This document shows, one piece after another, positions 1-11,149 of a stretch of DNA of 64,000 bases; position 1 is the first letter of the stretch; each line of letters begins with the position of its first letter. This stretch comes from Bathymodiolus brooksi (Eukaryota > Mollusca > Bivalvia > Mytilida > Modiolidae). The position numbers and the translations under genes were made by a program. The notes beneath the pieces are model-generated. The model ran no database searches. It saw only the letters and a program-made list of their open reading frames with translations, and had not been told where the DNA came from. The stretch spans positions 74,548,829 to 74,612,828 of the forward strand of contig OY804588.1 of assembly GCA_963680875.1 (NCBI GenBank), given 5' to 3'.

Positions 1-1128
1 CGACTTCATTGAAACCAAGGTGAAGAGGTCGCCCACTTCACCTGGTTTGGTGAGCCCTGTATATATAAATTATTTTTATATTTTTACAGAAATTCTGATA
101 CTGAAAACAATTCTAGTCTTTTTAAAACTGATGCAGTTGACTTAAGGCGATTGCTATGTGAGCAAGTGGTATGTCTAATCACCGAAAAAAAAAGGAGCAT
201 AATGATGATTTCCCGTTTTCATATATATTTTTATTCATATTAAAAAGAAGAAAAGGAATAAGATGAATAAATAAAATAACTAAAAGAGTGTTGGAAGAAA
301 TATATTTGTTGTATGTACATGTACACTGTAAGTAACACATACCATATGAATTTTGAGTGTGTTTGGGTACATTTTTATTTGTTGGAAGTGGCCATGTTGT
401 ATCGATGTTTATAATAGTTATAAAATTGATCATTTTGATTACTGTTGTGACAAAGTTATGAAATTTGAATTTTTTTATGAAAAATAATTCATATAGAACC
501 TTTAACTAATACAATAAATACGATTTTATGGTGTATTTGGGTAAAAAGTCGCACCCCAAATATTCGTATTTTGGATGTTGTAAGGCTTGTTCATGGGTAC
601 TTTATTTTAATTAATTAGTAATCGACAGATCAAAGAATAAAAATAATTACAATTTTCTATTAATTTCTCTTTATTATTTATTTGCAGTTTAATTAGTAAT
701 AACAAGGATTTATATAGTATATAAATCCTTGGTAATAATTGACCAATAATTATAATATAACATCATGATGATGTTAACTCCGTTGTTTATCAAATATTTT
801 TATTATTTTGATTTTGTTATTATTTTTGTTGTATACAACTAATAAATAAATAATTACCCCAACATTTTCGAAAAAGACTTCATCTATTATTATATAATAG
901 CGATTAAGTGGGGCGAATCGACCCGGTACCGATATCACCGGACGTTGCAACATTTGTCAAAAATCGAGGGGTTTGTTTACACTTCGTTTTCACTGAAATG
1001 TTAAAAATTGTAGCGGAATCCGGATAAAGACCATAAAGATAATACTTCAATGTATTTGAGGATGATTTAAATCAATTCAATAAAATTTTTGTAAGCTGTG
1101 AAATTAACCACTGAACCCTTAGTTTAGG
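1..1128. other. AT-rich intergenic sequence
   Basis: No gene is supported here; open frames are short and of low complexity. The only structure I see is a near-perfect hairpin at 702-733, where an AAGGATTTATATA arm is followed by its reverse complement with a three-base loop. Confidence 0.6.
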
Positions 1129-1862
1129 CACAGGCACTTGTGTAGAGTCAAAAATATGCTCACTATGTACCTAAAATACCACAAAGCCGGACTCACTCCT
1201 ACTACCCCTGTCACTTCAATCGCTATTTCCCCTGTCAAAATGTCGATAGGACGCAAATCGCTTACTAATTTGCGTAGTGAAATGATTTTTCTTCAAGGAA
1301 AACCCGTTTTTTATATCTTCCTACCATCTACATCCCCATAATGACAGATAATCCTCAGATTTTGTTGACAATGGACACCTAAGTGGCAGCAAAGTGAAAG
1401 TAGGTCACGTGCGACATATTTCCGCCTTTCGGTCGTTCTCGGGTTTTATCATTGCCTTACGAAACATACCTGAGAAGTTCAGAAAGAAAAGTTCGGGAAA
1501 CGTAATTATATATCAGTATTGTTACTGTATAATTATAATGTTTTTTAAATACAATTATTTCCTATGCCTTATTTTTAGTATTATTTGCATACCAAGCACT
1601 GAAGTTTTCATTCGTTTTGTCAGTCATATTTTGGCGCCTTGTAATGTTTCTAGTGTTTAGTAATTATATATGATAAAACTCGAGAACGACCTTGAAGAAA
1701 AATCATTTCACTACGCAAATTAGTAAGCGATTTGCGTCCTATCGACATTTTGACAGGGGAAATGGCGATTGAAGTGACAGGGGTAGTAGGAGCGAGTCCG
1801 GCCTTGTGGTATTTTAGGTACATAGCGAGCATATTTTTGACTCTACACAAGCGCCTGTGGTT
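1129..1862. repeat. Foldback (long inverted repeat) element
   Basis: The left arm (1129-1300) is the reverse complement of the right arm (1692-1862) at roughly 95% identity over about 170 bp. A second inner pair, 1429-1449 and 1671-1691, continues the palindrome, so the left side has about 130 bp without a partner. No transposase is present. Small open frames in both arms are mirror images of each other and are not genes. Likely a non-autonomous foldback or MITE-type transposon. Confidence 0.75.
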
Positions 1863-1938
1863 TAGGTGTGCGAACACACCGGACGGCTCTGTAAGTCACT
1901 AAGTCAAGTTACTAAGTCAGTAAGTGTCAATATTTGTT

Positions 1939-2050
1939 AAGGACCCGGGTGGCTCAATGAGTTAGGTAGTTGGATTACCTAACAACTCATACAAGCCTAA
2001 CAGGTATCCAACTAATCCATATTTTACAAAACTTGCCTCCTGAAGGGAAA
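1939..2050 (+). repeat. Truncated tRNA-headed SINE
   Basis: The segment GACCCGGGTGGCTCAATGAG and its continuation match the head of the better-preserved copy at 29272-29530. The tail is missing. Only the 5' tRNA-like part is present. Confidence 0.5.
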
Positions 2051-3465
2051 TATGAAGAAAACACCACGTCATTGTCGGTACACTTTTCAATGTCATGAAT
2101 TATTTCATCAAACGGTGGTGGTTTCGGTCTCTCCGGAAGTGCTTTGTTTTTATGCATTGTTCATTTTGATATCCGTAGACAACAAGCAAAAATATGTAAT
2201 GTACAATTACTGCGTGTTTTTTCAATAGTATCCAGGATGCAGGATAAATTAATTTAACCACTTTTCGTGTTTTCGTAGATTGAAATTTTCTTCCTTCTGG
2301 TACAGGAGAGCTTTGCTTCCGCATAATACCGAAAAGTAGATACAGATACCGACGGTCGTTTATTAAATAAATTTCTTTTTGGTAAGTTAGTAAGTAAGTA
2401 ATTTTTATTTAAAATCGGAAGCATATATATACAAATGCAACATAGAACATGAGCTCTTTAGAGCTTTATAACCAACTTAGGTTGTAAGATTCTAATTTTT
2501 CATCTCGGTATATTGCATTTTTACTATTTTAAACTAAATAATCTTTTGCCTAGCAAGAATAATAACAAACAGAGACAATTTCAACCAGAAAATAAATAAT
2601 GCCTTCTGAAATTGTACACACATCTTTGAGATGTAATATTCACATAACAACAATATCTCCACACATCAACCTTCGAACGGTGCGTCAGTTGTTGATCAGC
2701 AATGATTTCGTGTAGTATAGGGTCACTGTTAGTTGTTCTGCATTCATGCTGGACAGTCAGGCTGACTCAGTACATACTCTCTTGTGTAAAACAAAATATG
2801 AATCAACAGACTGACTGTGACCATATTCGAAACTTTTTTTTCTGAGAATTATCCAGAAATAAAAATACATTTACTAGACCCATGGTTCATTGTTCAGTCC
2901 GAATTTCATTAATAAACATACATAGTTATTCACTTAGCGTACAAGGTATACATGATATTCTTAGCATCTTCTTCAGAGTGAATCTCGTTCTGCAAAACAG
3001 ACGGCGGAGGCCCAAATTTTAGCACAAAATAGAAAGAAGGAAAAAACAACCTGGAAACATCTAAAATTGCAGGTGAACTTCTGAATAGAATAATGAAAAC
3101 TTAAAGTAATTGTTAATTATTGATGTCTGCTATTTCGTTTTCAATTTCTCATCTACATTTGATCTGAGAGATACACGAGCTAGTGAGTTCAACGTCTGTA
3201 CGTGGCGAAGTGGTATACAACTATATTTGACGGTAGGTTTGTCTATGGATACCAAAGTTTCTGCCTACAAAAAAATTGCTACAATGATGAAAACTGTAAT
3301 ATTGTTTGAAGAGGCGTAATACATCAGTATATATAACGCATAATCCATATTTATCTAACAAGTAACAAGAAGAGTTTGAAGATACCAAAAGGGTAATCAG
3401 AATCAGTATATCGAAGAAGAACAGACAACGATCTACAAAACATACACATAAAACTAAAGATCGAG
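2051..3465. other. Non-coding stretch, nothing recognised
   Basis: No ORF with recognisable protein similarity, tandem array or terminal inverted repeat was seen. Base composition is AT-rich like the rest of the intergenic DNA. Confidence 0.5.
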
Positions 3466-3660
3466 AAACACGAACCCCACTAAAAACCAGGGGTGAACTC
3501 GGGTACTCTGGAAGGGTAACCAGTTCTTGCTCCACTAGTGACACCCGTCGTGTTAATCTAGTTACAAACCCGGTATCTGGCGTTCTTTAAGCAACTGCAT
3601 GAAACGTTCTTGTACATGTTATTGTTCGGACCTCTTGTTCTGTGTCCATTATTTTTCGTT
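3466..3660 (-). repeat. Dispersed repeat, copy in minus orientation
   Basis: Read on the minus strand it carries the sequence also seen in plus orientation at 11730-12010 and 12400-12680: an ACACGACGGGTG block, a CACTAGTGGAGCA block, then a gradient into T-rich sequence. I recall this as an abundant repeat in mytilid mussels, but that is from memory and unchecked. Confidence 0.5.
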
Positions 3661-4016
3661 CTTCTGTGATATAGAATCTTTGATAGATGAGAATAGAGAT
3701 TTTGTGGGGGATTTTAAACAAATGCATGCGGCATAGAAGTGTGCGTTAGGATAATAACTTACGACTTGAACTCTTCCGCTGAAATCTAATGGTTACAAAA
3801 GAAATTGTTTTCTTTTTGTGGAAAAAAAATACCATTCCGTTTTCCTATGATTCCGCAGGTAATATTAGCATGCTATGTGATGATAACACAATGGCTCACA
3901 ATACAATTGTATACGACGAGCGAGTGCACCACACAAGGGGAGGAAGGAATATTCATTCATGGGCAGTGGCCCACGATACATGGTCTATCATTTGGTATTC
4001 GAGGAGCGAGTGAACC

Positions 4017-4543
4017 CAGGGCCGTCTTAACAGCATTATAGGCACCCGAGCAAAGAGGTGCACTGTGGCCCCCTTTATACACAACCACTTAGGGACCGAC
4101 CATTTAACTTGCAGGGGGGGGGGGGGGGGGGTATGGTTTTTTGTTTCGTTCAGAATTTTTTTTTCTGACAACACGAGAGTTAGAATTTTTTTCCAGAACC
4201 TAACATTAGGTTATATGACAAATCCTCTGAATCAGATTATTTTTTTTTTCCTCCACCAAATTCAGAATATTTTTTTCAGCAAGATTGGGAATCAGAATAT
4301 TGTTTTAGAAAAAAAACATAACCCCCCCCCCCTTCAAAATAAATGGTCCGTCCCTTACAGGAATAAAACTGTAAACGTTGATCAACTTAAACATATATTT
4401 ATTGCATGTGAACTTCCAACAAAAAAATCAGTGTTTAATCATTAAAAACATGCCATACACATCATCCATAGATTAGCACAGGGCCCTTTGCTCGTGGGCC
4501 CACGGGCAACTGCCCATCGTGCCCATGCGTTAAGACGGTACCG
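4017..4543. mobile_element. Non-autonomous TIR element with a second MITE nested inside
   Basis: The outer ends carry GGGCCGTCTTAAC (from 4019) and its inverse GTTAAGACGG (4529-4538), with neighbouring GCCC/GGGC-rich sequence also mirrored. Inside lies a second pair, TTAGGGACCGACC (4089-4101) against GGTCCGTCCCTTA (4345-4357), each followed inward by a run of G or C. No coding capacity is seen. Confidence 0.6.
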
Positions 4544-5884
4544 AGTGGACCATGCAAGAATGTGAAACTGTATGATTCGTTTATGGACCGTAGCCCCACA
4601 GTGCGTTTACATACGGACTGACGAGCAAATGATTGATTTTTTAAATGTGTAAACATTAAACGCGGTTTAAATATGGAACGAATATGATCGAATAAGGCAA
4701 TCAAATTTGGTATGACCCAACTGATGCATTATTATTTTTTAAGAGAACTGATAGTTTGTTCATTGATTTAAAAATCTCACAACGGTCAAGAGGAATGTTT
4801 GTATAACAGGAAATAATGGTCGTTTTAAAGAGGTAAATTTGAATACAAAAATTGAAAAATGAATAAATCTTTTATAAGGACAAATTAGAATAGACAGAAC
4901 ATAAATACAAGGTAGGTTAATTAATTTTACATTTAATCACAATATACCAATCTGATTAAAATGTGTTGTTTGTTGGTTGACGATACGTATAATTATACAT
5001 ACTGATGTTACAAACAAACGAACAGTGGAAGAGGGTGCAAGTTTAAGGGGGATATACCAGAAAGTGAAAGTGGGAGGGGCACGACCCTTATACACTTGTT
5101 TAACTTGACTATATAAATTTGCTTCCTTGCTAAAATTCAGTCTTTTCTTTAATATTTGGCCAGAAAGTTGGGGGGGGGGGGGGGGGGGGGGGGGAGGGGG
5201 GGGGACTTTGGTGTAGAGAACAACATAATTAGGACTATAGTTTTGACATGGACTCAAAACATTTGAAAATTTGACATTTTGAAAATAGGAACCAGTTTCG
5301 ACAGAGGGGTTGGAGGTTAAAAAAAAAGACATGGCTAGACGAGAATTAATTATAACAACAAATACAAACGTAGATATTAAATTTAGTGTGCATGACGCGT
5401 TTCTGGAATATCTTTCATCAGGTACACTCAAAATCGAAAGATTGGAAAACCAAATAATTTAAAGTTACATATCAGGTGCATTTAGGATTTTTTTTATAAC
5501 ATTATTAGATTGAAGAAATGATTTTCCTAACTAGAACATATAAAACAGGGGTCAACCGTGTTTGTAAAGAACGATTAATCTCCACTGACCTACGGCAAAC
5601 ACACAATCTATTAATTTAAAATAAATATTTGTCTACTTTCATTGTGCCAGCCATGAATTTTGATTTTCAATATTTGATCGATATCATTGGTCAATTTTTA
5701 TTTTAAAGTTCTGATTTTGTATATACATGTAACTATAAATATTTCCAACAGTGAAGGTTTTAACAAGTCAAAATAGAGAGGAGTCCACGATTTTTTTTAA
5801 GGGGTAACGAATCCAGCAAGACATTTTTCGACTACAGGGAGAACAAAATATGCATTTTTATGGTACATGCAATTCAATGAAAAA
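4544..5884. other. Non-coding stretch with long poly-G tracts
   Basis: It holds a G tract near 5170-5204 (interrupted once by A), which in the minus strand gives a spurious poly-proline frame. No gene or repeat family is recognised. Confidence 0.5.
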
Positions 5885-7125
5885 TGTGTGCGTGTTTATG
5901 TGGGGGTGTTATTAAAGGTAGTTTCATGGCCCGTGTTTATGTGGGGGTATTATTAAAGGTAGTTTTATGGCCCGTGTTTATGTGGGGGTGTTATTAAAGG
6001 TAGTTTTATGGCCCCTGTTTATGTGGGGGTGTTATTAAAGGTAGTTTCATGGCCCGTGTTTATGTGGGGGTGTTATTAAAGGTAGTTTTATGGCCCGTGT
6101 CTATGTGGGGGTGTTATTAAAGGTAGTTTTATAGCCCCTGTTTATGTGGGGGTGTTCAGCGGCGGATCCAGGATTTGTGGTTAGGGGGGGCGTGAGTAGG
6201 CGAGGGGTCTGGGGACCGCTTTTAGGTCCCCTACGGGTCGAGGGTAGAGCCCTGGTAGGGGGCCCAGGGGGCGAAGCCCCCCGGAAGCTCTGGGAGTTTG
6301 AGGAATTACAGACATTTATTTGAACGACAATTTTGAACCAACCACACCATTTTTATCAGACCAAAAAAACTTGACTTTGAGTCTTAATTTTGTCGGATAA
6401 TTGTTAACAGTATGTTTTTGTCAGATTATAAGAACCTAAAGTAAAACTTTTTTGAACAACCGTCATGCGAATTGTTCAACTCATGACTGATCAATCACGA
6501 TATGTTAGCCCTTCAAAGAACTATTGGTTTAGTTTTAACGCATTCCTCATTTCATTAATTGGTCTGTACTTTCGGTGTTTGTTCTTTCGGGTGGTTCTAG
6601 TTAATACTGCCTGTCCGGATGGAATTTTTCTTTTCGTCGTTTGATTTATTCATTGAAAACGTACGATTCGACCGTTCTTGCTTAGACAAACAAAAGCGAA
6701 AATTGTCAATACATCAACTTGTTGTTGATTTCTGATTATCTAACGTAACTAAATTAGATGATCAGAATCGTTTCATGCAGCATTAATGTTAACATATTGT
6801 AAATGTGTCCGGGGAATTCCAAAATACATGAAGATGTCTTCTGCGTGTAATTCATCAATTTGTATCTGGTTATGAATGATACTGATGTTGAAAGAACATC
6901 AGTATCAGGATTTAATTTTACTAAATGCTTTGATCTGTAAAGATTTGTTTTTCTTATAGTTGTAAAATTGACTGAAGAAATAATGCTTAATTAGCGTGAG
7001 AAAATAGTTGATGTCTGGTACCTCGGAACCAATCAGAATGGAATAATCTTTGAACTACTGACCATTCATGAAAAAGTTGTTTGTTGAACTGCTTAATTAA
7101 CGTTGCATAACATATGCTTTGCGAA

Positions 7126-7160
<35 letters not shown>

Positions 7161-7375
7161 ACGCCCCCTTTAAATCGCCTCTGGTGTTATTAAAGGTAGT
7201 TTTATAACCCGTGTTTATGTGGGGGTGTTATTAAAGGTAGTTTTATGACCCGTGTTTATGTGGGGGTGTTATTAAAGGTAGTTTTATGACCCGTGTTTAT
7301 GTGGGGGTGTTATTAAAGGTAGTTTTATGACCCGTGTTTATGTGGGGGTGTTATTAAAGGTAGTTTTATGGCCCA
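5885..7375 (+). repeat. 41-bp minisatellite, split by a transposon
   Basis: Unit GTGTTTATGTGGGGGTGTTA plus 21 further bases, about 7 copies from 5885 to 6156 and about 5 copies from 7184 to 7375. Unit boundaries fall exactly 41 bp apart, for example 5892 and 5933. The two halves were one array until the element at 6157-7183 inserted. Confidence 0.9.
6157..7183. mobile_element. hAT-like non-autonomous DNA transposon (1,027 bp)
   Basis: The left end CAGCGGCGGATCCAGG and the right end, inverted CAGAGGCGATTTAAAG, are imperfect TIRs beginning CAGNGGCG, as in many hAT elements. A 5-bp duplication GTGTT flanks it (6152-6156, 7184-7188). The interior has a palindromic GGGGGCGAAGCCCCC near the left end, a long G run near 7131-7157 and no transposase frame. 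The 5-bp duplication is short for classical hAT (8 bp), so the superfamily is tentative. Confidence 0.75.
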
Positions 7376-7689
7376 AACATCTCTTCTCGGTGATATATAT
7401 GTTGCGGTCATGCAAGTGTATTATAATTCAAAAGAAAATAGTACAAATATGTTACAAATAGACGAACGAAAATAACAACGCACACACATTATGTCATTGT
7501 TTGTTTATGTTTAGCTAAATGCAACCCAAAATGTTCAACATACAAGACATATAAAATAAGTTATTCTATTGTTAGGTTTAATAAAACAACAAAAGGGAAA
7601 CCTCATTACACACAAATTATGTCTTTGTTTGTTAAGGTTAAACCAATGGCAAATCAAGAAATCTCTACATATAAAACAATAATGTAGTG
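7376..7689. other. Non-coding spacer
   Basis: AT-rich DNA between the minisatellite and the SINE; no gene or repeat recognised. Confidence 0.4.
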
Positions 7690-7965
7690 AGTGTTTGTTA
7701 TTTAATACCAAGTGAGTAGTTAAACAAGTTACATTTGATGACATGATGACGCGTTGTAGACATGTCGCTCCACTCGGACACATTATCCGGGTGATTCCGA
7801 AACGATCAGCCTTTGCTCTTACTCCTAATGCTGCGCGCATAGCGGAGATACAAACAATTCCAATTTTATAGTATTTGCTTTCACCCGACGGGACTCGAAC
7901 CCATGATCTACCACACTCGAGTCGAGAATGACAACCATATTACACCATCGATGCGGTTCAAATAA
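7690..7965 (-). repeat. tRNA-derived SINE (family 2)
   Basis: On the minus strand the tRNA-like head ends near 7960 and includes a B-box-like GGGTTCGAGTCC core. The body matches copies at 24849-25018 and 40165-40455, sharing GATTCCGA, TTTGCTCTTACTCC and the TTAGCGGAG-type block. No intact tRNA cloverleaf is expected; the element only has tRNA-like promoter boxes. Confidence 0.65.
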
Positions 7966-8138
7966 TGCATAATTATATTTTCAGGTTTAACAGATTTCAT
8001 ACGATTATCTTAACAGACAGAACAACAAGGCCCGTTTTTCCTCCATTTATATTCATAATTTAACACCGTATTATCGTCTATCAAGAATTCAAAAATATTA
8101 GTGAAAATTTCCAGTGAATTTGATTTTGTTTGTATATA

Positions 8139-10133
8139 ATGGGCAAGGAATCATATTCGTTGACATGGTTACACAAATATACGAGTTTCATTAAAAATGG
8201 ACAGAAACCCAATGTTACGTATGTGTTGAACTGGACACGAATCACAGTGTTTCAAAAGAAGTGTTTATTTATTCTCCTGACTTTCGGAATATTTTTAATG
8301 ATTCATTCATCAAATTGGACTTGCTTGTTTGCCTCAATGCGACTGGAAGAAGGAAATCCATGCAAAATTCACAAACTCGACCCTTGGGACAAAAGTTTAA
8401 AAGAGTACCTCCAAGAGCCCCCTCCCATAATCTGTTCAAAACATGTTTCACTCATGTATGTGGATCAAATTGGATACCTGCAACTGAATCATTCCGCTAC
8501 TAGACTTTATAATTTGACAGCTTTGTCCTGTGTTTACCATATAATACACCGGGTGGACGGCGATAAGAAAATAAATATGAACAAGACAGGCTTGCCATTT
8601 GAACCACCAATATTCATTCCTGGGCGTCTATTTCGCATCGTCTGTAAGAATTCTGGAGCACAAATTATATACGACTATGTACATGTTAACATCATGTGGA
8701 ACGAGTCTCAATCGAGAGAAAATCACATTGGAAAGGAGACCGATGAACAATTAAGCATTATATTTTTGGGAATAGATTCTGCTTCGAGATCCCATGCTTT
8801 ACGAAAACTTCCAAAATCTTATAAATATCTGACAGAACAATTAAATGCCTACGATTTCAAAGGATATATGAAAGTGGGATTGAATTCATTTCCAAACATG
8901 TTCCCTCTTCTTACTGGCGAAAACAGCGCAGATCATCCACTTGCGACATATTTGCGTGAGTATCTTGACAATCAGCCATTTTTGTGGTACGAAAAGGCCA
9001 TGGCGCGTTATTCTACTCTATGGTCAGAGGATCGGCCTCATATTTCCACTTTCATTTTTAATAAAGGGGGATTTAAAAAGTCTCCTGTTGACTATTATTA
9101 TCGTCCATATTCGCTAGCATTAGACGAGATTCCACCCGTAATTGTGGATCCATTAGGAAAGTCCACACTTCATTGCTATGGAAACGAAGATCATTACAAT
9201 TTGCAGATCGAATACTTCAAAACTTTCGTTAAAAAATACACAACTCGTTTAAAATTCGGTTTCTTATGGAACAATCAAATGGGACATGAATCGTTCCTTA
9301 GTTTGGGACATGCAGACAAACCATTGTTTGAACTCTTAAGATGGCTGAAGACAAACGATCATCTCAAAAGATCTATATTGATTGTGGGTAGTGACCATGG
9401 ATTCCGAATGGGTGGTCCGAGTACAACCTACATTGGTAGACTGGAAAACAACATGCCATTCTTAACGATACACATACCAGACTTTCTAAAATCAAGGTAT
9501 CCATGGTTACATGAGAATTTGCAGTACAATACAGACAAACTGATATCATCTTATGATTTATACGAAACTATGAAGGATGTTGTTTTCAAAAAATTTCTAC
9601 AGATAAAATCACCAAGTAGAAACGGGGACATTAATAGGAGAAGTTTGTTTGGTAGAATTCCAAAACAAAGGACTTGTAAAGATGCTGGCATTCCAGTTCA
9701 ATTTTGTTCATGTTACGACAATAAAGTGGCCAATACGTCACTTCCGGTCGTAAAGATGCTAGCACTTTATACCGTCAATAATATAAATCAGATTTTATTT
9801 AACCGCACAAATTTGTGTTCAAAATTAACACTGAAAAACATATCTGAGGCTAGAGTGATTTATATAGCTAAGGGAGATAATTCACCAGGACTGTTTGATT
9901 GGTTGTTCGGTTCAAAACGAGACGACAGTGGTCGTTATCAACTCATGCTGTACACTCGTCCAAATAACGGCTTGATTGAAGTGATGATTGATTACAGAAC
10001 TATCTCTAATAATGACAGTAAAATAATGATCATAGGAAACCCTATCAGAGCCAATAAATATGGAAATCAATCACACTGTGTGAGCAATAATACTTTACTG
10101 AAGGAATATTGTTTCTGTTCTGATCAATTATGA
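8139..10133 (+). CDS. DUF229 family type II membrane protein, alkaline-phosphatase/sulfatase-like fold
   Basis: One uninterrupted frame encodes 664 residues. I start at the first ATG (8139); the open frame extends only three codons further upstream. Residues about 40-58 are a single hydrophobic segment with few charges before it, giving a type II signal anchor and a lumenal or extracellular body with several N-x-S/T sites. DUF229 hallmarks are clear: GIDSASRSH near residue 212 and VGSDHGFRMGG near residue 417, the paired metal-site motifs of the alkaline-phosphatase-like superfamily, plus NSFPNMFPLLTG. The C-terminal part is Cys-rich (CSCYD, CFCSDQL). Substrate is unknown for this family. No intron is seen, so it could be a genuine single-exon gene or a retrocopy; the intact frame argues it is functional or recent. 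The final 48 bp of coding sequence starts a three-fold 90-bp repeat. Confidence 0.9.
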   Translation: MGKESYSLTWLHKYTSFIKNGQKPNVTYVLNWTRITVFQKKCLFILLTFGIFLMIHSSNWTCLFASMRLEEGNPCKIHKLDPWDKSLKEYLQEPPPIICSKHVSLMYVDQIGYLQLNHSATRLYNLTALSCVYHIIHRVDGDKKINMNKTGLPFEPPIFIPGRLFRIVCKNSGAQIIYDYVHVNIMWNESQSRENHIGKETDEQLSIIFLGIDSASRSHALRKLPKSYKYLTEQLNAYDFKGYMKVGLNSFPNMFPLLTGENSADHPLATYLREYLDNQPFLWYEKAMARYSTLWSEDRPHISTFIFNKGGFKKSPVDYYYRPYSLALDEIPPVIVDPLGKSTLHCYGNEDHYNLQIEYFKTFVKKYTTRLKFGFLWNNQMGHESFLSLGHADKPLFELLRWLKTNDHLKRSILIVGSDHGFRMGGPSTTYIGRLENNMPFLTIHIPDFLKSRYPWLHENLQYNTDKLISSYDLYETMKDVVFKKFLQIKSPSRNGDINRRSLFGRIPKQRTCKDAGIPVQFCSCYDNKVANTSLPVVKMLALYTVNNINQILFNRTNLCSKLTLKNISEARVIYIAKGDNSPGLFDWLFGSKRDDSGRYQLMLYTRPNNGLIEVMIDYRTISNNDSKIMIIGNPIRANKYGNQSHCVSNNTLLKEYCFCSDQL

Positions 10134-10355
10134 TTTCCTGAATGTAATGTTCGCGGCTGTCTGAAGCCAAAGAAAAATAATACTTTACTAGAGGAACACT
10201 GTTTCTGTTCTGATCAATTGCGATTTTCTGCATATTAAGTTCGCGTCTACCTGAAGCCAAAGAAAAATGATACTTTACAAAAGGAATATTGTTTCTGCTC
10301 TGATCAATTGTGATTTCCTAAATACAAAGTTGATGTTTGTCCAAGGCCAAAGAAA
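10086..10355 (+). repeat. Three 90-bp tandem copies of the DUF229 gene tail
   Basis: Units begin at 10086, 10176 and 10266 with AATAATACTTTAC or a one-base variant. The first includes the end of the coding region and the TGA at 10131-10133; the other two lie downstream. Units keep the reading frame (90 = 3 x 30) and each can encode a CFCSDQL-type ending. The TGA position is CGA in the second unit and TGA again in the third. Confidence 0.85.
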
Positions 10356-11149
10356 GAATGCGAAATTTGTTGCATTCAAGCATTTGTAAAGTTGAACAGT
10401 GATATACATTATACCCGTCATCTCAAGTGATATACAATATACCCGCTATCACGAATACAGATAGGTCGAAGTAATGTCAATGTTTGATGGACAAAGTAGC
10501 CGTTAGCTTAATTCTTCCCGGACTACTCGATTACTCGATTGCTTTGAAGTAAAATAATCCGTATCTTGAGATGAGATTCGACTGAACAAATACAGTCGGT
10601 GTATTAAAGAAGCTATACTGATATATCACTGTAATGGACAGGACTGGTGCTTTAGAGTGAAAACAAATGATACATGTGAAGATGTTGTTGTTATTGGTGT
10701 TTATCACAGACGCATGGGGCATGGATTTCGTTTCCTCCTCCCCCTTTTCTCTACTATCCCCCCCCTTTTTCAAAATTTTCATATAAATCATTCCTTTTCA
10801 AAATTTTCATAATCATTCGTTTTTCTTCATTTGACAATATCAGTAGACGTCATACATCATGAATAATACGTGTATTCTGTGTCCATAGTTTTTCGACTGA
10901 AACAGGAGCTTAAAGTAGAGAAAAAAGGGGAGGAGGAAACGAAATCCATGCCCCATGCGCCTGTGGTGTTTATAGTGAACTATGTGTTGATTATCAGACT
11001 TTATGGAAAAGAAGACCAGGATGGTTTCAATGAGCTGGCAGATGAAACCCCTGATTTTGGGTAGATATATGGACATTTTAACACTTGAGATGAGTATCAG
11101 ATCACGATTACACAAGACTTTTGATCAGAAGTAAACAACATTAACCAAT
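10356..11149. repeat. Non-coding stretch with a 62-bp inverted repeat
   Basis: Arms at about 10692-10755 and 10918-10982 are reverse complements, sharing CGCATGGGGCATGGATTTCG and the adjoining TTCCTCCTCCCC block, with about 165 bp between. Open frames here are mirror images from the two arms. Probably a MITE or foldback remnant. Confidence 0.6.

Noticed and set aside
4937..5431. 164-codon minus-strand frame with poly-proline
   Set aside because: The proline run is a G homopolymer; the rest has no similarity and low-complexity composition.
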